NCBI RefSeq assembly: GCF_027887165.1
Contig: NC_077228.1
Coordinates: forward strand, 183,253,309 to 183,317,308
Origin: Monodelphis domestica
Lineage: Eukaryota > Chordata > Mammalia > Didelphimorphia > Didelphidae
Length of the DNA: 64,000 bases
Direction: 5' to 3'
Position numbers and translations under genes: made by a program
Notes under the pieces: generated by a model
Database searches by the model: none
What the model was told of the DNA's origin: nothing
Seen by the model: only the letters and a program-made list of their open reading frames with translations
Shown: in pieces, positions 11,401-23,200 of the stretch
How positions within the stretch are numbered: the first letter of the stretch is position 1
Layout of the letters: each line of letters begins with the position of its first letter

Positions 11401-12954
11401 CTATCTATACCTGTTTACCTCAAAACAGAAGATAATTAATAGGTTGTTCTACAAGTTGAAAAAAACCTTAGTTTTAAAAGTGTAAGACATTTAAAAGCCC
11501 AAAAGTAAGGGTGTCTCAGTTGTTTTTCTGTTCAGAATCAACCCTCTTCCTCCCCTCAGCAGAGGAGGAAGGCAGATCTGATCATGAACTGATAGCTTCC
11601 CAGTTTCCTTTTTTTCCATTCTGGGCGGGCCCTTGCCCTAAAATCCAAGTAAAAAGTGGAGTTTGGAGACCTGGGAGCCTAGTGAAAGGATAAAGCTAAA
11701 AGGTAAGGGGCTTCTGTCCATATTATGCCCTCTTTCCTGAAAAATATGTCCAATTGCTGCCTGGTGTTAGAATTTAAGGTATCAAAAAGCCAATTTCCTC
11801 ATTTTTTCCCCTTGATGTTGCTCAGCCATGCAACTTGAAAGAAAAACAAACAAGCAAACAAAAAACCCCAATTGAATTTTTGCTCAGGCTGCTTAGATTT
11901 GATCTTGTCCCAACAGGAGGGGCCTGTGAGGATGCTTTTCCCTTTGTCTTAATTGGGTTGGCTAGTCTCTATCTGTCTCAGACCTCAGGCTTGGTAGTCA
12001 CTCCACACCTGAGGCTTCCCAGACTGAAAAGGGAGAAAGTCCAGCACAGCCACCACCCAAAAGAGTATACAAGCTGTCTAGGACTGATAAAAAAAAATTC
12101 AATTGTAAGTAGAGGATGGTATTACAATTTTAGGGTGCCATGGATAGGCCATACCTCTTGTTTATGTAACATGGTCATTCAACATTACAAAAAGCAATTT
12201 TTTTTCCAAACTGTTTAGAGCCAGTTTTTTCCAATTTTTAAATATACACCCCAAAGAGAAATCTTGGGTACACTCTGTCTCTGTCCCATGTGGATGTAGA
12301 ATGGTCAATTCCACACCAGAGGGTCAACAACTGTGTGCACAGAGGTTGCCCAACCTAGAGCACTCAGTTTAACCCTGAGATCAAGACTTCCCCACACCAG
12401 AACATCTTCCAGTATCACAAGAGGGAGCCAATTGATCCCAAATCCAGTGGCCAGACTGACTTCTGGGGCCAATGGGAGAGGGAGCACACAAGAGGTCCCA
12501 CAAAGATATCACCCAAAAGATGGGGGTTTTAGGATTCCAAAAAAAGGCTCCTTCCTACCTGAGAAGCTGTGTCCTCATGGACAATCCAGGGTACAGGAGT
12601 AACTTTCAGGGGAGTCAAAAACGTTGGGTGGCAAAAAAAAAATGGCCTCTGGCCAAGCTCCATCTTTAATTCCGTTCCTTCTCTATCTCTCTCACCTGGG
12701 ACCTGTCCTTTGGCCAGGCACTTTCTTTTCTCTATCATCTCTCCGACCTGTGTGGTATTAAGTTTGGATCTTTGGACGGGTACAAGCCTTCTGAGTAGTC
12801 CACTGATCAGAGTTTTGCTGTGGCTCATTGATAATTAATAAGGCCTGCATTTCTGACTCATTCCTGCCACCTCATATCTCTAATTTGGCTCTGCCACCTC
12901 GCGGTATCCAAAACTTCTATCCTTCCTCTATCTTCCTACCTTAAAGCTTCTCTC
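8448..12954 (-). mobile_element. Provirus interior, no recognisable gag, pol or env
   Basis: About 4.5 kb between the two family A LTRs. All reading frames on both strands are short (the longest about 127 codons, at 11835-12218 on the + strand, is featureless). I see no protease, reverse transcriptase or integrase motif. A (CTGT)n patch lies at 10392-10416. Either the coding part is worn out or the element was non-autonomous. A primer-binding site could not be assigned because the LTR boundary there is deleted. Confidence 0.5.
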
Positions 12955-13072
12955 ACCTGGAGAAGCTTTACTGAAACATAGCTTAAAAATAAAAAGAGAA
13001 ATTTATTAATTTAGAAAGTAATGTTGAGAATAGCCAGGAAGATAGCACAGGTGGAACAAGATGGAAGGCTAC

Positions 13073-13270
13073 TCTTTTTTTTTTAAACCCTTGCCTTTTG
13101 TCTTGGAGTCAATACTGTGTATTGGTTCCAAGGCAGAAGAGTAGTAAGGGCTAGGCAATGGGGGTTAAGTGACTTGCCCAGGGTCACACAGCTGGGAAGT
13201 GTCTGAGGCCAGATTTGAACCTAGGACCTCCCATCTTTAGGGGTGACTCTCTATCCACTGAGCTATCCAG
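13073..13270 (-). repeat. WSINE1-like SINE inside the provirus LTR
   Basis: Antisense SINE with poly-T head. The LTR words TGGAAGGCTACT (before) and TGGAAGGCTGCT (after, from about 13278) are the target duplication with one change. Confidence 0.85.
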
Positions 13271-13454
13271 CTGCCCCTGGAAGGCTGCTCCTTGGGAGGA
13301 CAGCATAGATGGAAAAGCTGTCCCCCAGACAACATCAATTCTGGGGATTTTATACTGTTTACAACAGATGCTGTGTTATGGTGTGGACTTGACTCTAGAG
13401 TGGTAACCACTCAGGCATTTGGTGGGAGGGTTTGGTTATCTGACTGGGGTCTTC

Positions 13455-14182
13455 TGTACTAGCCCGGGGATCAGGAGCCAAAGTTTGGCAGGTAACTGAG
13501 AGGGAGGAAACAGATAAAGAAAAACACCACTTCCCTCCCAGGCAGAGCTGTCCCAGAGCTGAAAGGTAAGAGGAAATCCACTTCAGTCTCTGGTTTCTAT
13601 TCTCTTCTTTGGCTGATTGTTATCTGTGATCCCCTCAGTACATTGAAGAAGATGTCTAGTTCTTCAGTAGGTTAAAAGATCTATTTATTAGTTGATAAGT
13701 CAGGGATGGTAGATTAGGGAAGAGGGAAACAGGAAGTCCCTTTTCTATTTTCCACCTAAGGTTTCTTCAGGGGTTGAGGCTCAGGTATAGGAGCTAAGTC
13801 CCAGAAGACCTTAGGATCTTTGTGTAATCAGGTTGGTGTAATTTCCTGAGACAGAGATACAGCTTTGAAGGAAATTCTTCGGGGTGGATAATCTCTTGCC
13901 TTCTCCAAAGGGAAAAATCTCTATCCACCATTTATAAAGAAAGATGGTTAATCTGGGTCTCTTAAGATCAATGAAGGATTTGTAGCCAGATAGGATCAGT
14001 GAGATTTGCTCCTTTCCCTCTCAGTTCAGAAGGACAAGAATAAGAGTATATTCCCTACTTTTTTTAAGCTGGAGATTCCAGTTCCATACCCCGTTGGCAG
14101 CCAAAGTTCAATTTTGTTCTTGCATGAGACTTCATTGTAAAATTCAGTCTTTGCAATATATTGTATCTCTCTCTTGTCCACA
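13455..14182 (-). mobile_element. Solo LTR, second family
   Basis: TG...CA termini (TGTACTAG / TGTCCACA), 728 bp. Flanks are CTTC (13451-13454) and CTGC (14183-14186); the uninterrupted LTR copies read 'ggggtctgcc' here, so the target was CTGC and the left copy has changed. AATAAA on the minus strand near 13690 suggests minus orientation. It does not resemble the host LTR. Confidence 0.7.
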
Positions 14183-14464
14183 CTGCCTGGAGTCATAGGG
14201 AATGACCCCCATAAAAGATTCTTTAGTTTTAGGGAACAGATGGATGTCCAAGATACAGTGTGATGGTATTGATGTATAGCCTGGAGGTGCATCTCTCTGA
14301 CCATCTTAAATCTAAAGGTGGATCAAAGGAGGATAATGTTCTCAGGGTTTTATAGGAGTTATTAGATGTTTTGGGTTAGGAGTCACGAGGATGTAAGGTA
14401 GCAAAGGAATTTCCCTGATAATAGTTTGCCTGAGTTTCTGGGGGTGCAATGCCTATGTCATAAC

Positions 14465-15172
14465 CATAAGACTAGCAAGAATCTCATTTCTGGGGACTCC
14501 TTTTATGGAGTGGGATCACCTCCCTTGGTAGTTAGATCTTGATTCCTCTTCCTGACACATTTAGCTGGACTTTACTGGACTCCCTTCTGACCTGGACATT
14601 GGCATATGTTTCAGTTTCAAGTTGCCATTACTGTGGGGAGGGAAGATGCCTTTCTTACCCTCTCACTCCATTCCATAATAGGAGCAAAGGGAAACGTGAA
14701 GAGTCTCCCTCTGAAGCTGAGTTCTTCCTTAATAACTGTCTCTCTCCTTGACTGCCAGAGCTGGCTAGCTTGCTTAATAGTCTCAAAGGTCAGGGGCCAT
14801 TTTGCAGTATCAATTGCCTTCATTCAATGACCCATGCTCTATAATCCTATCTTGCTAATTGAGGAACTTCTTCCTACATACTAAAGGAGTAGCCCTTACC
14901 TACAAGTTCCTATGCTGTGACCCTCCCCTCCCCCCATATAGTTATGAAATATTGCAAAGAGATTTCTTTTAATGGGATTTAAAAATAAAATGAATTACTC
15001 TTTTAATACTTTTTGTCATTATTTCACAGGTGCCTCCCCTCCCCACCAAGGGGATCTCCCCCAAAGTTTGGAAAACGTATCAAGGGAAAGAGAAATAGGG
15101 ATGTGCAGAGACAAGAAGCATAACAGATTCTATTTAGGAATTTATACTCACTCTTTCTCCGTATCCCTAGCG
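14465..15172. other. TRIM25 distal 5' flank, unassigned
   Basis: Short frames only. No repeat that I can name. It borders the provirus, and its first bases join with 4175-4190 to give the empty target site. Confidence 0.35.
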
Positions 15173-15540
15173 CAATGATGGGGAACCTTTTAGAGACAGA
15201 GTACTGGGCCCCACCTCTCCCCCTAGACTAAGTGCCTTGATTTACCCCCAAACATTGTGTACTGTGCCTCAAACCCCTCATTGAGTGCAAGGAGGGCTCT
15301 GCCCCCACACAGGGGAGGGAGAAAGCACTTTCATTTGGCTGCTGGGCAGAGGTGATATGATATGTGATATGAAAAAATGTCATCAGGCATAGTGGAGAGA
15401 GGGAAGGGAGCAGCTCCGTGTGAATCCCTCTGCATTTCTAGTAATGAACTCTGGGGGTAGGGAGGAAGGCAACTGTGTACCCACGGAGAAGCTGCTGCAT
15501 ACCATCTTTGGCCCCCAGGGCCATAGTTTTGCCCGCACTG
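15173..15540. mobile_element. hAT-like DNA transposon relic
   Basis: The ends read CAATGATGGGGAAC... and ...GTTTTGCCCGCACTG, imperfect inverted repeats of the CAGTG type. Flanks CCCTAGCG (15165-15172) and TCCTAGAA (15541-15548) agree at five of eight positions, as for a worn 8-bp hAT duplication. No transposase is present; this is a short non-autonomous copy. Confidence 0.5.
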
Positions 15541-15544
15541 TCCT

Positions 15545-15715
15545 AGAATATGTTGTTTCATTATTTCAGTTGTCTCTGATTCTTCATGACCTGTTTGGGG
15601 TATTCTTGGCAAAGATTCAGGCATGGTTTGCCATTTTCTTCTCCAGCTCATTTTGCAGATGAGGAAACTGAGGTAAACAGGGTTAAGTGACTTGCCTAGA
15701 GTGAGAGCCATATTT
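15545..15715 (-). repeat. MIR/MAR-type CORE-SINE
   Basis: Antisense copy with 'tggcaaagattcaggcatggtttgccatt...cagatgaggaaactgagg...gttaagtgacttgcc'. Same family as 2408-2590. Confidence 0.7.
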
Positions 15716-16479
15716 ATCCCATGTTGAACCTTGCATCTCCACTAACCCAAGGTGATTGGCATTGTGTCTATCCCATTTTTCATTATTGATTAAGGTTATT
15801 AAAGGAGGTAGGAGAGGAAAGAAGGAAGAAATCTTTTTTAGTTCTTGAAAGGAACTGAGTAGTGATGATTCTGGAATGTTAACCCCAAACTTTGTTTTAA
15901 CATATTGTGATCTTTTCCATGTTCAGGATTTCTTAAAGCTCTTCATGATCTGGCTCCCTTCTATCTCTCCAGTCGTCTTACACTTTATTACTCATTATTC
16001 AATCCTGTAACAAACCTTTTCAGATATCCCTTGCAGAAGACACTCCATCTCTGGACTTCACATTTTCATTGACTGCCCCCCATTTCCCTACTCCTTTTCT
16101 CTTGCCCTCCTTAATTAAAGTCTCAGTTCAAATCCACTTTATGTAAAAGAAGCTTTTTACCAAGTTTTACCAAGCTAGTGCTTTCCCTTTGAGATTACTT
16201 ACTCCTCTTTACCCTGTATATATCCTTGATGTGCGTAGGTGTAGTTCTATGCACTGGAATGTGCTGTTCTTAGGGACAGGGATTATGAATTTTTGTTTAT
16301 GAATATATATATTTAAATTTTTATTTTTTATTTTTTGCATTTCTGTGTATCCCAAGTGCTTCGTACAGAAGCTTGGCATAGTAGGTGCTTATGAAAAGCT
16401 GGTGGACATGCTGTTGTCTTTGCGATAGAATATTCAAAGATACACTGTTTCTGGCTCTTCGTGCCATTGTATGGATATT

Positions 16480-16645
16480 TTCCTTTAACAACCCCCTCGG
16501 TCATCTCCGCCCTGCCACTCCCCCGCACCCCCACGTGATTTCCCGTAACTCTTAAGTTCCCTCCCCTAAAGCTAGTTTCATTTCTCCCCGCTCCAGAGTC
16601 ACCCTACAGAATTCTCTTCCTTGAAGGTTCCTGGAAAGGGTCGCG
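16480..16645 (+). promoter_or_regulatory. TRIM25: Probable TRIM25 promoter and 5'UTR
   Basis: GC content and CpG rise sharply from about 16480 into exon 1, unlike the AT-rich flank, which suggests a CpG-island promoter without an evident TATA box. 'agtttcatttctcc' at 16574-16587 reads on the other strand as GAAA-T-GAAACT, one base short of the interferon-stimulated response element spacing. The transcription start is not resolvable by eye. Confidence 0.5.
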
Positions 16646-17272
16646 ATGGCCGAGCTGCAGCTGACCGAGGAGATGACCTGTTCCATCTGCCTGGAGCTCT
16701 TCCATCATCCCGTCACTATCCCGTGCGGCCACAACTTTTGCTCACCCTGCCTAAACGAGACGTGGACCGTCCAGGGCCCCCCGTTCTACTGCCCACAATG
16801 TAGGACAAGCTTCCTGACGCGGCCACAGCTGCAGAAGAACACGGCGCTGTGCTCAGTGGTGGATCATCTGCAACAAATACAGAGCCGCCAGGAATTGGGG
16901 TCCCTCTGCGAGGAGGCCAAACGTGGCGAGAGCTGGGACCTGCCGTCGAGGAAGGAGGGGCAGGGGAAGGAAGCGGAGGCTGTGTCTGTGGCTTGCGACC
17001 ACTGCCTGCAGGCTCCAGCAGCCAAGACGTGCTTCACTTGCATGGCATCCTTCTGCCAGGAACACCTCCGGCCACATTTGGACAATCCCGCGTTCCAGGG
17101 CCACGCGCTGCAGCAGCCTGTCCCGGACCTGGCCCGTCGCAAGTGCGCCGAGCACAGTCGCCTGCGGGAATTCTTCTGCCCCCAGCACGGTGCCTGCATC
17201 TGCTGTGTCTGCCTGGTGGGGCACAAGACCTGCTCCCCGGTGGCCCTGGACATTGCCAGGAACGACCTGAAG
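16646..17272 (+). CDS. TRIM25: TRIM25 exon 1: RING, B-box 1, B-box 2
   Basis: Residues 1-209. The start ATG has G at -3 and G at +4, a good Kozak context, and opens MAEL as in other TRIM25 proteins. All eight RING zinc ligands are in place. B-box 1 has Cys117, Cys120, Cys129, Cys132, Cys137 and His140. B-box 2 has Cys167, His170, Cys178, His181, Cys186, Cys189, His193 and further Cys/His. An acidic/basic spacer (about 83-112) between RING and B-box 1 is less conserved. Donor is AAG|GTGGGG, a weaker but valid GT site; exon ends in phase 0. The exon is GC-rich with many CpGs, unlike the later exons. Confidence 0.95.
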
Positions 17273-20200
17273 GTGGGGAGCGGAGAGAGGGATGTTAGCG
17301 GAGTAGTCCTGAGTTGGGAAGTCCCTTAGAGTCAGCTTGACCTCAGGCCCTTGCGGGAAACAGGTGGCAAAGTCTGGCTTGGCTTCAATTAATTACCTCG
17401 TGCCAGTGCTAATTTCTCTTCCCCGGGGTTTGGGGCAGTCAGAGTTGAGCAAAGAAACATGTAGGGGGGTTTCAGGATGTGGGTGAGAGAAGCTCAAGAT
17501 TCACTGGGCGTCCCATTCTCAGTAGAACCCTGGCTGGGCAAAGGCTTTTGAGTCCTATTTCTATGTGTGAACATCAAGTTTCTTTGTAAAACAGTCATCC
17601 TGTCCCGTGCCCAGACTTGTTAGGGTAAAGGGTGACAGTCAACGTGAGAGAACTTGCTTGAAGAGTAGTTATTTGGGGGTTCCGGCTGGGCCTCCCAGAT
17701 AGTGGCCTTGTGACCCTAGGCAAGTCACTTAATTCCTTCTGTGCGCTAGGTTACTTATTCATTGCAGAATTAAAGCTAATTTGACTTTGGAGATTACTTC
17801 AGTGATGTGCTAGGTGGATCCTGAAATCCCTCCTTATCTATGAGTCAGTATTGTTAAACCCAGAAAATCGAAAGATCCAGAATTACTTAAAAATGTAAAT
17901 GGGGGAGTGGGGAGAGGGGGCTACATGTAGTTTCTTTCTTTAAAGCAAAAAACATTTTTTTTTTACCTATTGTCTTTGAATTGATACCAAGTATCAGTTC
18001 AGAGGCAGAAAAGCAGTAAGGACCAGACAATTAAGAGTTAGGTGACTCTTTCACAGTGACCCAGCTAGAAAGTGTCCGAGGTCACATTTGAACCCAAGAC
18101 CTCTCTTCTCTAAGCCTGGCTCTCAATCTAGTGATCCACCTCCATGCCACTTCTTTGAAATTTCCCAGAGGCTCCAGTTGAAGGACTGGCACTAAAATCA
18201 TGAAGCTGAGATGAGAGGTTTGATTCCTTCCATCTTCATAGGGCCATAGATCTTAAGAGATGGAAAAGATCTCAGAAACCTATTATTAATCTATCCTCTA
18301 TATTTTACAGATTAGGAACTGAAGTCCCGTGACTTGACCAGGGTGAAATGTAGTAAATGTTTGAAGTAGGGTTTGAACATAGGTCCTCTTGTAATTTTCT
18401 CCCTTGTAAAGTGAGGGGGTTAGATCTGGTAATTTCTAAGTTTCTTTCCAACTCGAAATCCAGACACTAACTAGGTCAACCAGTTTCTCCCTCTCTCTCT
18501 TCCCTCTCTCTACCTTCTCCTCTTCCTCTTTCTTCTCTCTTCCCTCTCACACTCTTCTTTTCTCTCCTCCCTCTACCTTTCTCTTTCCTTCTCCCCCTCC
18601 CTCCTCTTTCTTTTTTCTCACTCTCTCCCTCCCTTTCCTCTCTCTGCTCTCTCCCCCTCCCTCCACCTTGAGCCCTTCCCAAACTTCTTTCTCTTTTAAA
18701 AAAAAGTTACCTTTTGTAGTAAACTCCATGAGAACAGGAACTATTTTTGTTTTTTCTTTTTTTTTTAAACCCTTACCTTCCGTCTTGGAGTCAATACTGT
18801 GTATTGGCTCCAAGGCAGAAGAGTGGTAAGGGCTAGGCAATGGGGGTCAAGTGACTTGCCCAGGGTCACACAGCTAGGAAGTGGCTGAGGCCAGATTTGA
18901 ACCTAGGACCTCCTGTCTCTAGTTCTGGCTCTTAATCCACTGAGCTACCCAGCTGCCCCCTTGTTTTTTCTTTTTAAGAAATATCAAGCACCTAGGATAT
19001 AGTAATAGGGATCTAGTCACCATCTTTCCCTTTTTTCATTTAAAAATCTTTTCTTTTTTAGAGTCATTCTTAAAATTTCAAGATCCAAAATCACTTCATC
19101 CTTCTAGCCCCTTCCAAAGCCAGTGAGAAAGCAAGTGATGATCCCTCAGTGTGCATGTGGAGTTGTGCAAAACATACCTTTTTCCCCTTAAGGATGAAAA
19201 TTAGTTCTTCCCTACACATGCCTTTTTCCTTCATTCTGAGTCCTCAGGGTTTTGAGGAAGTTTTTCCTGTTTGCATTTTTAAAATCCCATCCTGGTAACC
19301 TCAGGATAGCAGGTTGAACCAGTCACAATGAGAACTAAACCCAGTCACCACATTGTAGCTAGTTTATACTAATCTGCATATATTACATATATTTTCAATT
19401 ACAACCAATTTTTAAATTGAGTTTCAAATTCTCTCCTTCCCTTCCCTCCTCACTCCTTGAGAAAATAAAAACACTTTTCTATAGATTGTACATGGGCAGT
19501 TATGCAAAACAGATCCATATTAGTCATGTTGCAAAAGAAAACCCAGGCAGAAAAAACAAACAAGAAAAATAATCTGTAAAATAAAGGAGACAGATTAGAT
19601 GGTCTCTAAAGTTGCCTCCAGCTTTTATATTCTAATTATGGTTTATCCAGAGTCACCCAGCAAGTTAGTAGCAGATCACCTCTAGCTGCAACATTTTAGC
19701 TTAAGTCCCTGGCTACATAGGTCTCCCATGTTCCCTTTTAGCTCTTTTATGGTTCTTTGATTTACTATTGTAGGCTTAGGCATTATCTAACAGATGGTAT
19801 TGGGTTAATATAGTGGGACACAGTCATATGGTTGGGGTTTTAGAAAGGACACCTAGTGCCCTGTGCTTTCCCAATAACTTTATCTGGACCTCAATCTCCC
19901 CATTCTTATCTCAACATTACTTGATTGTGCAGATTTGGATTTAAGGTCAGATTCTGGACCTTGAATTGAGGGGATTGTACTTTGTCAGCCAAACAGAGAA
20001 AATGAAGTTATTTCCTGGGTGCCCTTATTCTCAGAAGGTTGACCTCTTCCCCCAACGCTATTTCTGTGGCAAGCCCCTGTTTGACTTTGGAGTCAGGTGA
20101 CTTGGCTTCCCATCTGGGTTCTTCCATGAACTTGCTATGTGACCTTGGACCAGTTAGAGTTAGGATATATGTAGCAAATAACCTTGGATATCATGTAGAG

Positions 20201-23200
20201 TTACAAAATTCTTAACCTTTTTTTGTTGGATATACCCCATGTATAAACCTATGTATTCCTTTTCAGAATGTTTTTGAATGCATAAGATAAAATATCTAGA
20301 ATCATTAAAGAAACCAGGTATAGTAAAATATAGTTATCAGACTAGTAAAAGAATACATTCACAAGCCCTAGGTTAAAAACGCCTAATATAGTCTAAATCT
20401 CTCCATTTTGCAAGTAGCACTGAGAAAACTGAAATGACATTTCCAAGGTCTTTGAAGCAAGTTAGAAATAGTATGTTTCTTCATCTAGAAAATGGGAGCC
20501 ATAATCTAATCTTATATCCCAAGGTTGTCTGTGAGAGTGCCTTGAAAATTAATTTAAAAAAATTAAATTATATTTTTTGCTGATTGATTTAAAAAAAACA
20601 ATTCATTTGTATTCTGAAATTAATAAACACATAAAATGATTGTTTCCATATAATTAGAAGAACAGAAAAAAAGGATTGGCATGGAAAATGAGTTCTTTCG
20701 AAACAGTGTTAGGTTGCAGCAGGGGGACCAGGCAGTCCCTGGGAACATCTTGGGTGTTGGGCTGAGAAACACTCCAATTTCTCTCATTCCTGTTATTTTT
20801 AATTGCAGTCCAAGATGAAGCAGAAGCTGACAACTGCATATGATGATATTAATAAGGCTTCAAGCGCATTGAAAGATGTCAAGTTGAAACAACTTGCTGT
20901 GCAGGTAAATAGGCAACATCCTTACTAGTCATTCTTTGCTGAGATGTCTATCTTTCTTTTTTTTTTTTAATTTTAAACATTATTTTATTTGGTCATTTCC
21001 AAACATTATTCACTGGAAACAAAGATCATTTTCTTTTCCTCCCCGCCCCCCTCCCACCACCTTTCCCTCTCCCATAGCCGAGGCACAATTCCACTGGTTA
21101 TCACATGTGTTCTTGACTCGAACCCATTTCCCTGTTGTTGGTATTTGCATTAGAGTGTTCATTTAGAGTCTCTCCTCAGTCATATCCCCTCCACCCCTGT
21201 AGTCAAGCAGTCGCTTTTCATCGGTATTTTTACTCCCACAGTTTATCCTCTGCTTGTGGATAGTATTTTTTAGATCCCTGCAGATTGTTCAGGGACATTG
21301 CATTGACACTACTGGAGAAGTCCATTACCTTCGATTGTACCTCTGTGTACAATGTTTTCCTGGTTCTGCTCCTTTCGCTCTGCATCACTTCCTGGAGGTT
21401 GTTCCAGTCTCCATGGAATTCCTCTACTTTATTATTCCTTTGAGCACAATAGTATTCCATCACCAACATGTACCACAATTTGTTCAGCCATTCCCCAATT
21501 GATGGGCATCCCCTCGTTTTCCAATTTTTGGCCACCACAAAGAGCGCAGGTATGAATATTTTTGTACATGCCTTTTTCCTTATTTTCTCTTTGGGGTACA
21601 AACCCACCAGTGCTATAGCTGGATCAAAGGGCAGACAGTCTTTTATCACCCTTTGGGCATAGTTCCAAATTGCCCTCCAGAATGGCTGGATCAGTTCACA
21701 ACTCCACCAGCAATGAATTAGTGTCCCCACTTTGCCACATCCCCTCCAGCATTCATTACTTTCCTTTGCTGTCATGTTAGCCAATCTGCTAGGTGTGAGG
21801 TGATACCTCAGAGTTGTTTTGATTTGCATCTCTCTGATTATCAGAGGTGTAGAGCACTTTTTCATGTGCTTATTAATAGTTTTGATTTCTTTGGCTGAGA
21901 ACTACCTGTTCATGTCCCTTGCCCATTTATCAATTGGAGAATGGCTTGATTTTTTTGTACAATTGATTTAGTTCTTTGTAAATTTGAGTAATTAAACCTT
22001 TGTCAGAGGTTTTTATGAAGATTGTTTCCCAATTTGTTGCTACCCTTCTGATTTTGGTTACATTGGTTTTGTTTGTACAAAAACTTTTTAATTTGATGTA
22101 TTCCAGATTATTTATTTTGCATTTTGTAACTCTTTCTAAGTCTTGCTTGGTTTTGAAGTCTTTCCCTTCCCAAAGGTCTGATATGTATGCTATTCTGTGT
22201 TCACCTAATTTTCTTATAGTTTCCTTCTTTATGTTCAAGTCATTCACCCATTTTGAATTTATCTTGGTGTAGGGTGTGAGGTGTTGATCTAAACCTAATC
22301 TCTCCCACACTGTCCTCCAATTTTCCCAGCAGTTTTTATTGAATAGTGGATTTTTGTCCCAAAAGCTGGAATCTTTGGGTTTGTCATATACTGTCTTGCT
22401 GAGGTCGCTTGCCCCTAGTCTATTCCACTGATCCTCCTCTCTGTCTCTTAGCCAGTACCAGATAGTTTTGATGACCACTGCTTTATAATATAGTCTGAGA
22501 TCTGGGCCTGCAAGGCCCCGATGTCTATCTTTCTGCCTCCCACTCACCCCATTTTATTGGAGATGTTAACAAATTAGGGACATGCCTAGAGGCTCCCGTC
22601 TAAAATTAGAGAGACTCATGCCTCAAAGCCTTTTTTTTTTAACCTTTACCTTCTGTTTTACAATCCAAAATGTTCCCCTACTGGAGAGTGGTGAAGGCTG
22701 ATAATTTGGGTTAAGTTACATGCACAGGGTGATATAGATAGAAAGTAGCTAAGGGCAGATTTCTAGATTTGGACCCAGGACCTCCTCCCTCCAGGCCTGG
22801 CTCTCTATGTGAATCACATAGCTGCCCTTGCCCTGAAGTCTTTTGATTCTAATATAAAGATCAGAGTCTTGAAATATTTGGAAGTCTCTCATCAAGAAAT
22901 CAGATTAGATTAATTCTCTTTTACAAGAAGAATGCAGAACTAGTGGTTAAAAGAGCTCACTGTTGTTCCAAGCCACTAATAAGAACCTCTCATCAATTAG
23001 TTATCAATGGAACTGGTTGCTTTGTGAAATAGTGAGTTCCCCATCTCTGGGTATGTTCCAAAAAACACTTTTTAGAGATTTTTGAAGAGTGAGGAAGGTT
23101 GGATTAGATGACATTTAAGATCCTTTCTATCTATAGGACTTAAGAGTCATTCTAACCCTCCTTGAGAGTTGAGAATTGAACTTGAGTTTGGAAATACTAG

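Larger units (their letters stand above)
4195..14460 (-). mobile_element. Nested endogenous retrovirus (class I-like), LTR to LTR
   Basis: The left LTR begins TGTTGTGG at 4195 and ends ATGTCA at 8433. The right LTR of the same family ends ATGTCA at 14460. Flanks are TAAA (4191-4194) and TAAC (14461-14464), a 4-bp duplication with one change. The pyrimidine run at 8434-8447 is a polypurine tract on the minus strand, directly next to the left LTR, so the element reads right to left. Four later insertions sit in it: L1 at 4223-6815, a class II LTR at 7418-8397, a SINE at about 13073-13270 and a solo LTR at 13455-14182. The inner end of the right LTR (about the first 80 bases as seen in 3101-3180) is missing. 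No retroviral protein is recognisable inside. Confidence 0.75.
12955..14460 (-). mobile_element. Right (5') LTR of the provirus, interrupted twice
   Basis: Starts with an imperfect copy of 'actctgaaacttagcttaaaaa' and then follows the family A LTR to its end 'gggtgcaatgcctatgtca' at 14460. It is broken by a SINE and by a second LTR. The segment that corresponds to 3101-3175 is lacking. Confidence 0.8.
17273..20808 (+). other. TRIM25 intron 1
   Basis: Phase 0 intron. Holds antisense SINEs (17950-18150, 18756-18960), a pyrimidine-rich tract (18480-18675) and otherwise unremarkable AT-rich DNA. No extra exon-like open frame stands out. Confidence 0.8.

Noticed and set aside
12615..12636. Minus strand reads close to a lysine-tRNA primer-binding site (GCCACCCAACG...).
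   Set aside because: Only about 11 of 18 positions fit, no LTR end precedes it, and the surrounding provirus looks class I; most likely chance.
16849..17298. Other open frames overlapping TRIM25 exon 1 on both strands.
   Set aside because: Shadows in GC-rich DNA; the RING/B-box frame explains the region and the others have no domain.
18476..18840. Minus-strand Glu/Arg-rich frames.
   Set aside because: Purine strand of a CT tract plus a SINE.
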